NCBI RefSeq assembly: GCF_002250625.1
Contig: NZ_NMVQ01000010.1
Span: 1 to 59,350, forward strand
Reading direction: 5' to 3'
Length of the DNA: 59,350 nucleotides
From: Enemella dayhoffiae
GTDB lineage: Bacteria > Actinomycetota > Actinomycetes > Propionibacteriales > Propionibacteriaceae
In this document: piece after piece, positions 18,164 through 26,337 of the stretch
How the letters are laid out: each line of letters opens with the position of its first letter
Numbering within the stretch: position 1 is the first letter of the stretch
Position numbers and translations under genes: made by a program
Notes under the pieces: generated by a model
The model's database searches: none
What the model saw: only the letters and a program-made list of their open reading frames with translations
Told to the model about the DNA's origin: nothing

Positions 18164-18403
18164 CGCTCGCCGATAGGCCGCCTGCGGCCGTGTCGAGGCG
18201 CATCAGCCCCGCCCCCAGACTTGTGCGACGCACCCGGTACAGCGGGGGCATCGCACAGCTCGGGGGGCTCGGTGGCCAAGGTCCCCTCGACACGCTGCCC
18301 ATTGCTCCGCTCCGCATGGGCAGCTACTCGGGGACCGTAGTGGAACCCACGCTCGCCGAGTAGGCCGCCTGCGGCCGTGTCGAGGCGCATCAGCCCCGCC
18401 CCT
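18164..18403. repeat. Pair of about 50-bp direct repeats flanking a hairpin repeat
   Basis: The sequence CGCTCGCCGA-TAGGCCGCCT... at 18164-18214 recurs at 18350-18402 with one extra base (GATA against GAGTA) and otherwise near identity through CATCAGCCCCGCCCC. The 135 bases between them include the hairpin listed separately. No gene was recognised in this 250-base gap. Confidence 0.75.
18294..18340. repeat. REP-like hairpin element, copy 1
   Basis: GCTGCCCAT (18294-18302) pairs with ATGGGCAGC (18316-18324). The stem is preceded by CCCCTCGACA and followed by TACTCGGGGACCGTAG. The same layout with a different stem sequence occurs at 54739-54780. Covariation of the stem with conserved flanks is typical of dispersed extragenic palindromes. 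Confidence 0.65.
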
Positions 18404-18410
18404 CGGGCGG

Positions 18411-18875
18411 CTACAGGGTGAGCGTCATGAAAACGCTGTTCGGGTCCTCGACATAGGACCCGAAGGGCGGGCACTCGACGAAGCCGTGGGCGGCGTACAA
18501 CCGGCGAGCCGGGGCGAAGAAGTCCTGGCTGCCGGTCTCCAGCGACACCCGCGAGACGCCACGCGACCGGGCCTCACCCAACGCGTACGCCAGCAGTTGG
18601 GCGCCGATGCCGCGCCCTCGACAGGCGGGAGCGGTCCGCATGCTCTTGAGTTCGAGATGCCCCGGGCTCGCCTCGGACAGCGCGACGGTGCCGACCACCC
18701 GATCCTCGGCAACCGCGGTCCAGAGGCGTACGCTTGGACTCTGCAGCCCGGACAGGTCCAAGGCGTGCTGGCTGCAGGCGGGCGCGGTGGGCGCGATGTC
18801 GTCCAGGTGCGCCTGCAGGAACTCGGCCAGATCACCTCGCGTGAAGTCCGCGTCCTCGATCCGGATCCCTACCAT
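18411..18875 (-). CDS. GNAT-family N-acetyltransferase
   Basis: The 154-residue protein has the GNAT acetyl-CoA binding signature R-G-R-G-I-G-A at about residues 85-91 (CRGRGIGAQLLAYAL), a beta-strand VVGTVAL before it, and the C-terminal RRLYAAHGFVECPPFGSY segment typical of small-molecule acetyltransferases. The acceptor is unknown. It ends in a Thr-Leu tail next to the repeat cluster and is 13 bases downstream of pdxY in the same direction. Confidence 0.85.
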   Translation of the reverse strand: MVGIRIEDADFTRGDLAEFLQAHLDDIAPTAPACSQHALDLSGLQSPSVRLWTAVAEDRVVGTVALSEASPGHLELKSMRTAPACRGRGIGAQLLAYALGEARSRGVSRVSLETGSQDFFAPARRLYAAHGFVECPPFGSYVEDPNSVFMTLTL

Positions 18876-18888
18876 CGGTCAACCCCGA

Positions 18889-19743
18889 TCAACGGACCTG
18901 GCGTACCTCGAAGGTGCGGGTGGGGTTGGCGATCTCGTCCTGGGCGGCGACCAGGCGCAACTCCGCCTCACCGAGCTCGGCGGTGCGGTTCAGCACCCCG
19001 AAGACGATGGCGGCGGTCCGGGCCAGCGCCCCGGGCGTGCCTGCGCCGTCGAGCAGCGCGGTCAGGAACATGGCCGTGGTCAGGTCCCCCGAACCGGTGA
19101 ACGTGCGATCCAGCAGCGGGGTGGTGACCAGCCATGCCCCGTCGGCGTCCACGGCGAGCATGTCGAGGGTGCCGGGCTGCTGACCGGCGTGGGTGACCGA
19201 GGTGACCAGCACCGTCTGTGGCCCGCGCTGGCGCAGCGCGTCCACCGCGGCGAGCACCTCCTCCAATGACGACGCCTCACGCCCGGTCAGGAAGTTGAGC
19301 TCGAAGTGGTTCGGCGTCATCACGTCGGCGTGCGGGACGACCTTGTCCCGGAAGAACTCCGGGATCCCGGGCCGGGCATAGAAACCGCGCCCCACATCAC
19401 CCATCACCGGGTCACAGCAATAGATCGCCGACGGGTTCCGCTGCTTCACCAGCGCGACCGCCTCCAGGATCACCGCGCCGACCTCTTCGCCGCCCTGATA
19501 GCCCGACAGCACCGCGTCAACCCGATCGAGCACCCCGCGTTCGTCGATCCCGGTGACGATGTCCGCGACGTCGCTGGCCGCCAGCAGCGGCCCGCGCCAG
19601 GCGCCATAGCCGGTGTGGTTGGAGAACGCGACCGTGTGCACCGGCCACACGTCGACGCCACGGCGCTGCATCGGGAACACCGCGGCGGAGTTGCCGGCGT
19701 GGCCGTAGGCCACCGAGGACTGGATCGAAAGGATGGTTGTCAC
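18889..19743 (-). CDS. pdxY: Pyridoxal kinase PdxY
   Basis: The 284-residue ribokinase-fold protein begins TTILSIQSSVAYGHAGNSAAVFPMQRRG, the pyridoxal-binding N-terminus of PdxY. It continues with VHTVAFSNHTGYGAW, YCCDPVMGDVGRGFY and MTPNHFELNFLTG, all kinase-family signatures. The ATP/anion-hole region is FTGSGDLTTAMFLTALL, where the Asp acts as base. It phosphorylates pyridoxal in the vitamin B6 salvage pathway. GTG 19743 is chosen because the match to PdxY starts there. It is divergent from the glycerophosphodiesterase gene. Confidence 0.92.
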   Translation of the reverse strand: MTTILSIQSSVAYGHAGNSAAVFPMQRRGVDVWPVHTVAFSNHTGYGAWRGPLLAASDVADIVTGIDERGVLDRVDAVLSGYQGGEEVGAVILEAVALVKQRNPSAIYCCDPVMGDVGRGFYARPGIPEFFRDKVVPHADVMTPNHFELNFLTGREASSLEEVLAAVDALRQRGPQTVLVTSVTHAGQQPGTLDMLAVDADGAWLVTTPLLDRTFTGSGDLTTAMFLTALLDGAGTPGALARTAAIVFGVLNRTAELGEAELRLVAAQDEIANPTRTFEVRQVR

Positions 19744-19775
19744 AAGGAGCCATCCTGCCACGACATACTGTGTCC

Positions 19776-20561
19776 ATGGCTCCGCGCGCCGCCGACTACC
19801 CCTACTTCGACGCCCCCTTCATCCCGCTGGCCCATCGCGGCGGTACGCTGCTCGAGGCCAATCTCGGCCGGGAGAACACGGCGTACGCCTTCGAGCAGGC
19901 GGTCCGGCTCGGCTATCGCTGGCTGGAGACCGACGTGCACGTGACCGCCGACGGCATACTGATCGCCTTTCACGACGAGCAGTTGGACCGGGTCAGCGAC
20001 GCCACCGGCCTGATCGCCGAGTTGCCGTGGACAGAGCTCGAGCAGGTGCGGATCGGCGGCGAGCCGATCCCGACTCTCGATGAGCTGTTCGAACGCTTTC
20101 CCGAGGTGCGGTTCAACATCGACCTCAAGGCCCCCGGTGCGGTGCTCCCGCTGGCCCGCACGATCGCCGCCCACCGGGCCCACGACCGGGTCTGCGTCGG
20201 CTCCTTCTCCACCGAGCGGCTGGCCCGCTTCCGCCGTCAGGTGGGCCGCTCGGTGGCGACCTCGGTGAACCCCGCCGGGGTGGCCTGGTCGGCCTTCGCT
20301 CCCCTGCTGCCGCGCTGGACCCATGACCCGGGTGTCGCCTTCCAGGTGCCGACGACCTGGCCGATCGCCGGCCGCGAGGTCACCATCGTCACGCCCGGTC
20401 TGATCGCCCGGGCGCACGCCGCGGGTCAGCAGGTGCACGTGTGGACCATTGACGATCCGGCCGAGATGCACCGGCTGATCGACCTCGGTGTCGACGGACT
20501 GGTCACCGACCGCCCGGACCTGCTGAAACGCGTGTGCCTGGAGCGCGGCCTGTGGCCCTGA
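19776..20561 (+). CDS. Glycerophosphodiester phosphodiesterase
   Basis: The 261-residue protein shows the GDPD family catalytic layout: LAHRGG with the first histidine, ENTAYAFEQAVRLGYRWLETDVHVTADG with the Glu-Asn, Glu and Asp metal ligands, and LIAFHDEQLDRVS with the second histidine. The C-terminal part ends VHVWTIDDPAEMHRLIDLGVDGLVTDRPDLL, as usual. It hydrolyses glycerophosphodiesters to glycerol-3-phosphate and alcohols. There is no signal peptide, so it is probably cytoplasmic. ATG 19776 is chosen; TTG 19737 lies in frame upstream and would overlap pdxY. Confidence 0.92.
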   Translation: MAPRAADYPYFDAPFIPLAHRGGTLLEANLGRENTAYAFEQAVRLGYRWLETDVHVTADGILIAFHDEQLDRVSDATGLIAELPWTELEQVRIGGEPIPTLDELFERFPEVRFNIDLKAPGAVLPLARTIAAHRAHDRVCVGSFSTERLARFRRQVGRSVATSVNPAGVAWSAFAPLLPRWTHDPGVAFQVPTTWPIAGREVTIVTPGLIARAHAAGQQVHVWTIDDPAEMHRLIDLGVDGLVTDRPDLLKRVCLERGLWP

Positions 20562-20654
20562 CCGGGCCGCCGTCGCTGCGGTTGTGACCCGCGCTACATT
20601 GGAACAGCACGCAGTTTTCTGACGTTGCACCAAGCACAGACTCTGGAGGTAACC

Positions 20655-20987
20655 ATGGCAGATCGTTCACTGCGCGGGTCGGGGCTGGGTGCCAAGAGCT
20701 TCGAGGACGAGACGAGCATCGAGTTCGCTCCGCGGACCGAGATCGGTTTCGACTGCCCGCAGGGCCATCACTTCACCCGCACGTTCGCCGAGGAGGCGGA
20801 GCTCCCCACCAGTTGGGAGTGCCCCCGGTGCGGTCAGGAGAGCATCCGCTCCGATGGCGTACCGATGGAGGTCAAGGAGGAGAAGCCCGCGCGGACCCAC
20901 TGGGACATGCTGCGCGAACGCCGCTCCATCCCCGAGTTGGAGGACCTGCTCGCCGAGCGGCTCGACCTGCTCCGCGGCAAGGAGTGA
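20655..20987 (+). CDS. rbpA: RNA polymerase-binding protein RbpA
   Basis: The 110-residue protein has the N-terminal core beginning ADRSLRGSGLGAKSFEDE and a zinc-ribbon-like core domain with FDCPQGHHFTRTF and WECPRCGQES. The basic linker and sigma-interacting helix follow as RTHWDMLRERRSIPELEDLLAERL. RbpA is an actinobacterial activator that binds RNA polymerase and group I/II sigma factors and stabilises the open complex. A strong GGAGGT Shine-Dalgarno precedes the ATG. It is a good marker for the phylum. Confidence 0.96.
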   Translation: MADRSLRGSGLGAKSFEDETSIEFAPRTEIGFDCPQGHHFTRTFAEEAELPTSWECPRCGQESIRSDGVPMEVKEEKPARTHWDMLRERRSIPELEDLLAERLDLLRGKE

Positions 20988-21006
20988 GACGTACGCCGGA
21001 GGCGCG

Positions 21007-21567
21007 TCAGCGTTTCCGGTCCGGGTCGTCGTCGATGACCTCACCCTCGATCACGTCACCCTGACGATAGTTCGGCCGCCCGTACGCCGAACCGTGCGGG
21101 TCGTGGCCAGGCGCGCCCCCGAGAAAGCCGTCCAGCGGATTGGGCGGCCGGTAGGCCTTGAGGCGCGCCCCGATCAACTTGCCGAGGGCCTTGCGGGCGA
21201 TCGGCCGGGTGAACGGCAACAGGCAGAACAGCCCGATGACGTCGGTGAAGAAGCCCGGGAACAGCAGCATCAGCCCGCCGGACAGGATCAGCGCGGCGTC
21301 GGCCAGTTCTCCCTGCGGCATCTGACCGGTGGCCAGCGCCTTGTTCAGGGCACCCCAGGCGCGGGCCCCCTCCCGCTTGGAAAGCCACGATCCGAGCACC
21401 GCCATCAGCACCAGCAACCCGACCGTCGGCCACACGCCAATCAGGTCCCCCACCTTGAGCAGGATGAAGACCTCGACCAACGGGACGATCAGGAAGACCG
21501 CCATCAGCACCGGCAGCACCCACCCCCGTCGGCGGCGGGGCTGCGCTCCCGGCAGCTGGCCCGACAT
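21007..21567 (-). CDS. fxsA: FxsA family membrane protein
   Basis: The 186-residue protein has three to four membrane segments with the FxsA hallmarks VPLVEVFILLKVGDLIGVWPT, GQMPQGELADAALILSGGLMLLFPGFFTDVIGLFCLLPFTR. E. coli FxsA suppresses phage T7 exclusion by the F plasmid; its normal role is unknown. The C-terminus is soluble and acidic (GDVIEGEVIDDDPDRKR), as in actinobacterial members. Its ATG overlaps the stop of the ppm1 gene (TGATG). Confidence 0.92.
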   Translation of the reverse strand: MSGQLPGAQPRRRRGWVLPVLMAVFLIVPLVEVFILLKVGDLIGVWPTVGLLVLMAVLGSWLSKREGARAWGALNKALATGQMPQGELADAALILSGGLMLLFPGFFTDVIGLFCLLPFTRPIARKALGKLIGARLKAYRPPNPLDGFLGGAPGHDPHGSAYGRPNYRQGDVIEGEVIDDDPDRKR

Positions 21568-22472
21568 CAGTGACCGGCCCGCCCGGACTGGCCTGACTGC
21601 CCGGACTGGCCTGACTGCCCGGACTGGCCTGACTGCCCGGACTGGCCTGGCTGGTTGCGGCGCCGCTGGGCCCGCAGCTGGCGCCCCTTGTCACCGGCCC
21701 GGCCGGCCAGGCGACGCAGCTGGTTGCCGCGATGCTCCAGCCCCATCAGGGTGGTCTGCTTGAGCGCCTCGACGAACACGTCGCGGCCGAGCTTGGAGTT
21801 ACCGCGCTCGCGCTCCTTGAAGTCGATCGGCACCTCGACCACCCGGAACCCGTTGCGGTGCGCATGCCAGGTCAGGTCACGCTGGATGCCGAACCCCTGG
21901 GCGTCGATGTCGTCGATGAAGCTGCGCAGCATGTCCGAGCGCAGCGCGTTCAGTCCGCCGGTGATGTCCTTGACCGGGATGCCGAGCATCATTCGGGTAT
22001 AGAAGCTGCCGCCGCGCGAGAGCAGTTCCCGCTGGATCGGCCAGTTGATCACCGAGCCGCCCTTGACCCAGCGGGACCCCTTCACCATGTCCGGTCCCTG
22101 CGCCAGCCGGTCCAGCAGCCGATGCAGCTGCTCGGGCTGGTGCGATCCGTCGGCGTCGAACTCCACGAGCACGTCGTAGTCCCGCTCCAGCCCCCAGCGG
22201 AAGCTCGCCAGATAGGCGGCGCTGAGGCCCTCCTTGCCCTGCCGGTGCAGCACGTGCACGTGCTCGTCGGCGGCCGCGAGCTCGTCGGCGATCCGGCCCG
22301 TCCCGTCCGGTGAGTTGTCGTCGGCGACGAGGATGTGCACCTGCGGCACTGACTGGCGCAACCGCTCGACGATGGGTCGGATGTTCTCCGCCTCGTTGTA
22401 GGTCGGAATGATCACCAGAACCCGTCCCAGCCCTGGGTAGGAATCGGCTGCGGTGGAGTGGGCGTCGGTCAT
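21567..22472 (-). CDS. ppm1: Polyprenol-phosphate mannosyltransferase Ppm1 (GT2)
   Basis: The 301-residue GT2 enzyme begins RVLVIIPTYNEAENI, has VLVADDNSPDGT, the DXD-type motif VLVEFDADGSHQPEQL, and GSRWVKGGSVINWP followed by DITGGLNALR, all characteristic of dolichol/polyprenol phosphomannose synthases. It makes polyprenyl-phosphomannose for lipomannan, lipoarabinomannan or protein mannosylation. In M. tuberculosis Ppm1 the transferase is fused to an Lnt-like domain; here the lnt gene is separate but adjacent upstream. The C-terminus is unusual, with seven or so Gln-Ser-Gly repeats. Confidence 0.92.
   Translation of the reverse strand: MTDAHSTAADSYPGLGRVLVIIPTYNEAENIRPIVERLRQSVPQVHILVADDNSPDGTGRIADELAAADEHVHVLHRQGKEGLSAAYLASFRWGLERDYDVLVEFDADGSHQPEQLHRLLDRLAQGPDMVKGSRWVKGGSVINWPIQRELLSRGGSFYTRMMLGIPVKDITGGLNALRSDMLRSFIDDIDAQGFGIQRDLTWHAHRNGFRVVEVPIDFKERERGNSKLGRDVFVEALKQTTLMGLEHRGNQLRRLAGRAGDKGRQLRAQRRRNQPGQSGQSGQSGQSGQSGQSGQSGRAGH
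21581..21652. repeat. 18-bp tandem repeat coding Gln-Ser-Gly repeats in ppm1
   Basis: The unit GCCCGGACTGGCCTGACT is repeated at 21581, 21599 and 21617, with a fourth, partly diverged copy at 21635. Each unit encodes two QSG triplets on the minus strand. The run lies in the C-terminal tail of the mannosyltransferase and could vary in copy number. Confidence 0.9.
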
Positions 22473-22526
22473 GTGTCTCTCTCGGTCGTCAGGTGGCGCA
22501 CAGCGCTGTCAACGATCCATTTTGGC

Positions 22527-24182
22527 CTACCGGGCCAACGGTGCGTCGCTGCCCCGCCCGCGTGCCGCGTTTCCGCTGGTCGGTTGCTCCGATTCCGGCC
22601 CCGCGGCGCGGCCACCGGGCGCCGCCCGCCGGCGCAGGGTCAGCACCACTGCGGCCAGCAGCGCCAGCCCGGCCGCCACACCGACCACCCCGTCCACGAC
22701 ACCGCCCCAGCGCACGGCGGGGGTCAACGCCTCGCGCCTGGGCACGGCGTACGCGCTGGAGGCCGACGTCATCTCGGCGGTCTGCTGCACCACCCGACCG
22801 TCCCGGTCGACCAGCCCCGAGACCGAGTTGGTGGTGGCAACGACGATCTCGCGCCGGGACTCCATGGCCCGGATCCGGGTGATCGCGAACTGCTGGTGGA
22901 TCTGCGCGGTACGCCGGTAGGTCGCGTTGTTCGACTGCACCACCAGCACCTCCGACCCATTCACCGCCTCGCGCACCGTGCGGTCGTACGCCAGCTCGAA
23001 GCAGATCACGTCTCCGACCCGCACCGTGCTCCCGTCGACCAGGCGCCCCTCGAGCACCCCGGGCACGGTGCCGGCCACCGACTGGGCTCCAACCAGTTCC
23101 AGCAGCGGGATCAGCGGCAGCAGCTCGTCGCGGAAGGGCACGTACTCCCCGAACGGCACCAGGTTGCGCTTGTCATAGCGGGCGGTGATCGACTGGTCGG
23201 GGTTCCACCACAGCCCCGAGGTCTGCCGCTCGTCCACTCCGGGCCCCTCCATCACCGCGCCCACCAGGATCGGCCGGTCACTGATCCGCGACGCGGCGGC
23301 CACCACCTGGCGGGTCTGCACGTCGAGGGTCGGGTCGATGTCGGTCGAGTTCTCGGGCCACAGGATGAAGTCGGGCATCGGCTGCACCCCGGCGCGTGCC
23401 CGCGCCATCAGGTTCACCGTCTCGCTGAGGTGGTTGTTGGTGACCGAACGCGCCCGTCCCATGCCCCCGATTCCGACCCCGTCCACGTTGCCCTGCACCA
23501 TGCCGACGGTGATCGTGCCTTTTCCGGCCGCAGGTTCCACCTGGTACGCCCGGCCGGCGAGTCCCAGCCCGGTCAGCACCGCGACGACGGCCAGCAGGGC
23601 CAGCCCCCGGCGTACCCGACGCGGGCGAAGCAGCCACCACGCCAGCCCGGTACCGACGCCGGCCGCGAGCACCGACACCCCGGACACGCCCAGGAACGGG
23701 AACAGCCCGGACAGCGGGGAGTCCGGGTGGGCGTACGCCAGGCGGATCCAGCCAAACCCCCCGAACGGGAACCGGCCGTAGACCCACTCGCACAGCCCCC
23801 AGCACAACGCCATCCACACCGGCCAGCCGGGCAACCGGCGGACCAGCACCAGCGCCACCCCGAGCAGCCCGAAGAACAGCGCCTCGAACGCGATCAGCGC
23901 GGCCGCCAGCAGCGGGCCGACCCCGGGGACCAGCACCCGCAGCCAGTTCAGCGACACCACACCCAGGCCGATCCCGAACAGATAGCCGGCGCCGAAGCCG
24001 CGCCCGCGATACCCCTGTCCCGGACCCGTCGCACCGGTCGGGGGCCGCTCCAGCAGCAGCACCAGCGACGCGACCCCGAGCAGTTGCAGCGGCCAGAGGC
24101 CGGTGGGTTCGAAGGAGAGTCCGGTCAGCGCTCCGGCGAGCAGCAGCGCCAGCGCCCGTACGCCGCGCGGCAGCCGGATCAC
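22527..24182 (-). CDS. lnt: Apolipoprotein N-acyltransferase Lnt
   Basis: The 551-residue protein has about seven N-terminal membrane helices (residues 1-210), a nitrilase-like catalytic domain and a C-terminal helix. The catalytic triad is E277 (LWPENSTD), K338 (YDKRNLVPFGEYVPF) and C394 (VICFELAYD). Lnt adds the third acyl chain to mature lipoproteins. GTG 24182 is chosen because it overlaps the TGA of the upstream amidohydrolase (GTGA). In mycobacteria the Lnt domain is physically associated with Ppm1, and adjacency here mirrors this. Confidence 0.93.
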   Translation of the reverse strand: MIRLPRGVRALALLLAGALTGLSFEPTGLWPLQLLGVASLVLLLERPPTGATGPGQGYRGRGFGAGYLFGIGLGVVSLNWLRVLVPGVGPLLAAALIAFEALFFGLLGVALVLVRRLPGWPVWMALCWGLCEWVYGRFPFGGFGWIRLAYAHPDSPLSGLFPFLGVSGVSVLAAGVGTGLAWWLLRPRRVRRGLALLAVVAVLTGLGLAGRAYQVEPAAGKGTITVGMVQGNVDGVGIGGMGRARSVTNNHLSETVNLMARARAGVQPMPDFILWPENSTDIDPTLDVQTRQVVAAASRISDRPILVGAVMEGPGVDERQTSGLWWNPDQSITARYDKRNLVPFGEYVPFRDELLPLIPLLELVGAQSVAGTVPGVLEGRLVDGSTVRVGDVICFELAYDRTVREAVNGSEVLVVQSNNATYRRTAQIHQQFAITRIRAMESRREIVVATTNSVSGLVDRDGRVVQQTAEMTSASSAYAVPRREALTPAVRWGGVVDGVVGVAAGLALLAAVVLTLRRRAAPGGRAAGPESEQPTSGNAARGRGSDAPLAR

Positions 24183-25792
24183 GCCGCGGCCCGCCCGAAC
24201 AGCCCGCGCTCGTCGAACACAGCGACCCCATCCACCAGGGTGGCCAGGCAGCTCGGCAGCGGGGCGTACGCCGCCAGGTCGGGCCAGCCGTCGACGAGTT
24301 CGGGCACCGACCAGAGCGCCAGGTCGGCCGGCGCGCCCTCGCGCAGCACCCCACGGTCGGTGTCGCCGACCGACGCGTGACCGCCGGAAGTGGTGGCGGC
24401 GAAGGCCGTGGCCGGGTCCAGTCGTTCCGCGGGCCGCCAGTGCTGCACGGCCCCGCGGATCACCTCCCACCCGGAGAACGGGGTGACCGGTGAATCGGAG
24501 CCGAACGCCAGACCCACGCCGGCGCGGTGCAGGCTGCCGAACCGGTTCATCGCCGGGCGGTCGACTCCGAGCCGCTGCTCGTACAACCCGCCGGGGCCGC
24601 CCCACAGCGCCTCGAACATCGGCTGCATGCTGGCCACCACCCCATGCCGCGCCATCAGCTCGATCGCCCGGTCGTCGGTCATCTCGGCGTGCTCGAGCCG
24701 GTGCCGGGCCGCGCGGACCCGATCCGGGCCCAGCTCGGCGGACGCGCGGGCGATCGCCCGGGCCGCGGTCCCGACCCCCTCGTCGCCGATGCAGTGGAAG
24801 CCCGCCTGCAGCCCGGCCACGGTGCAGTCCACCACGTGGCGGGCCGCGGTTTCCTCATCCAGATAGAGAAAGCCGCCGGACTGGTGGTCGTGATAGCCAC
24901 CGCCGACACAGGCCGTCCGGGAGCCGATCGCCCCGTCGCAGTTCAGGTCGCCGCCCAGCCCGGCCAACCCCTCGGCGGTGGCCCAGCCGAGCAGTTCGGC
25001 GGTGGCCAGCTCCCCCCACCAGGCGGGCAGGCGTACGCCCATCGCGGCGGCCTCCTGCCGGGTGAGCGCGAGTTCCTCGACGGTGTTGATGTGCGGCGCC
25101 GACATCTCCTGGACGGTGCCGATGCCGTGGGTGACCGCCTGGCCGAGCGCCAGGCGTACCTGGGCTCGTCGCTGGTCTGAGGTGAACATGCCGGCGATGG
25201 CGCGGGAGGCGAGCGCGAACGCGTCGCGGGTGATCCACCCGTCCGCGGTGAACCCGTCGGCCGCCCGGACCCCTGGCACCCGGTCCACCAGCGCGGAGGA
25301 CACCAGGGCGGAGTGCATCTCCACCCGGGTCAGGAACACCGGAGCCCCGGCGGCGGCCCGGTCGAGCTCGGCCATCGTGGCGGGCCGCCCCTCGGGCCAG
25401 TCGGTGTGGTCCCACCCCTGCCCGTGCACCAGCGCACCCGGGTGCCGGGCGGCGGCGGTCGACACCGCGCCGAGCAGTTCGGTCGCCGAGCCGAGTCGGC
25501 CGAGCTCCAGCCCGGCCAGGCCGCGGCCGGTCAGCAGCACGTGGGCGTGGGCGTCGACGAAGGCGGGCGCGAGCAGCAGCCGCTCGTCGGCGGACTGGTC
25601 GAGCCGGTGGATCGGCAGGCCGAGACGTGGCGCGTCCTCCGAGCGGCCGAACCAGGCGATACGGCCGTTGTCGACGGCCAGGGCGTCCAGTCCGGGACGG
25701 GTCACCAGGGCGGCACCGGTCAGCACCACGGCGTCGACCGGACGGCCGGCCGCCTGGTGCCCGAGGTGAGAATGAAAACCCTCGATGGTCAC
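24179..25792 (-). CDS. Amidohydrolase family protein (YtcJ-like)
   Basis: The 537-residue protein has the amidohydrolase-3/YtcJ layout. LLAPAFVDAHAHV carries the HxH metal motif. Further metal-site histidines come from GFHCIGDEG and HRLEHAEMTD, and FGSDSPVTPF carries the conserved Asp. It would hydrolyse an amide or a related bond, substrate unknown. GTG 25792 is chosen for its GGGGAGGG Shine-Dalgarno. It overlaps lnt at its stop and lies downstream of an Lrp-type regulator gene. Confidence 0.82.
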   Translation of the reverse strand: MTIEGFHSHLGHQAAGRPVDAVVLTGAALVTRPGLDALAVDNGRIAWFGRSEDAPRLGLPIHRLDQSADERLLLAPAFVDAHAHVLLTGRGLAGLELGRLGSATELLGAVSTAAARHPGALVHGQGWDHTDWPEGRPATMAELDRAAAGAPVFLTRVEMHSALVSSALVDRVPGVRAADGFTADGWITRDAFALASRAIAGMFTSDQRRAQVRLALGQAVTHGIGTVQEMSAPHINTVEELALTRQEAAAMGVRLPAWWGELATAELLGWATAEGLAGLGGDLNCDGAIGSRTACVGGGYHDHQSGGFLYLDEETAARHVVDCTVAGLQAGFHCIGDEGVGTAARAIARASAELGPDRVRAARHRLEHAEMTDDRAIELMARHGVVASMQPMFEALWGGPGGLYEQRLGVDRPAMNRFGSLHRAGVGLAFGSDSPVTPFSGWEVIRGAVQHWRPAERLDPATAFAATTSGGHASVGDTDRGVLREGAPADLALWSVPELVDGWPDLAAYAPLPSCLATLVDGVAVFDERGLFGRAAA

Positions 25793-25811
25793 TGGCCCTC
25801 CCCACACGGCC

Positions 25812-26249
25812 TCAGAGGTTGGGCCGCTCGTGGAAGGGTATCGACAGCACCAAGGTGGTGTGGGTGGAAACCCGTGCCGTGGTACGGATTCCAGAGAGGA
25901 GCCGCTCCAGCTCGGCCGGGGTGTTGCAGTGCACCATGATCAAATGGCTGGCCTCGCCGGCGACGGTATAGCAGGACACCACCTCCGGCAGCGGCTTGAG
26001 CCGCTCGGGGATGCTGTCCGCCTCCGCGATGTCGAGCGGGCGCAACGCGATGAACGCGGTGATCAGGTGACCCAGGGCGACCGGGTCGACCTGCGCGGTA
26101 TAGCCGGTGATCACCCCGCGCTGCTCGAGCCGGCGGACCCGTTGCTGGGCCGCCGAGGTCGACAGTCCGGTCTCCCGACCGATGTCGGTATAGGAGATTC
26201 GTCCGTCGCGAGCCAGCAGGGACAAGATCTTTCGGTCCATCTCCTCCAT
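25812..26249 (-). CDS. Lrp/AsnC family transcriptional regulator
   Basis: The 145-residue protein starts MEEMDRKILSLLARDGRISYTDIGRETGLSTSAAQQRVRRLEQRGVI, a winged HTH of the AsnC type. An RAM ligand-binding domain follows (VVSCYTVAGEASHLIMVHCNTPAELERLL). It would sense an amino acid or similar ligand as an oligomer. ATG 26249 and ATG 26240 are both possible starts; the GGAGGAG between them would favour neither strongly. It may control the amidohydrolase gene directly downstream or itself. Confidence 0.9.
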   Translation of the reverse strand: MEEMDRKILSLLARDGRISYTDIGRETGLSTSAAQQRVRRLEQRGVITGYTAQVDPVALGHLITAFIALRPLDIAEADSIPERLKPLPEVVSCYTVAGEASHLIMVHCNTPAELERLLSGIRTTARVSTHTTLVLSIPFHERPNL

Positions 26250-26337
26250 GGGCCCATCCTGCCACCGGCGGACCAACCGGTCAGGGGTTTCCACTGCGCC
26301 GAGACAGTCCGCGTCCGAGCGTGCCACGATGGGGCCC

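Noticed and set aside
22458-24380. Long frame antisense to lnt
   Set aside because: Lnt on the minus strand has its catalytic triad; the antisense frame is Pro/Arg/His-rich noise.
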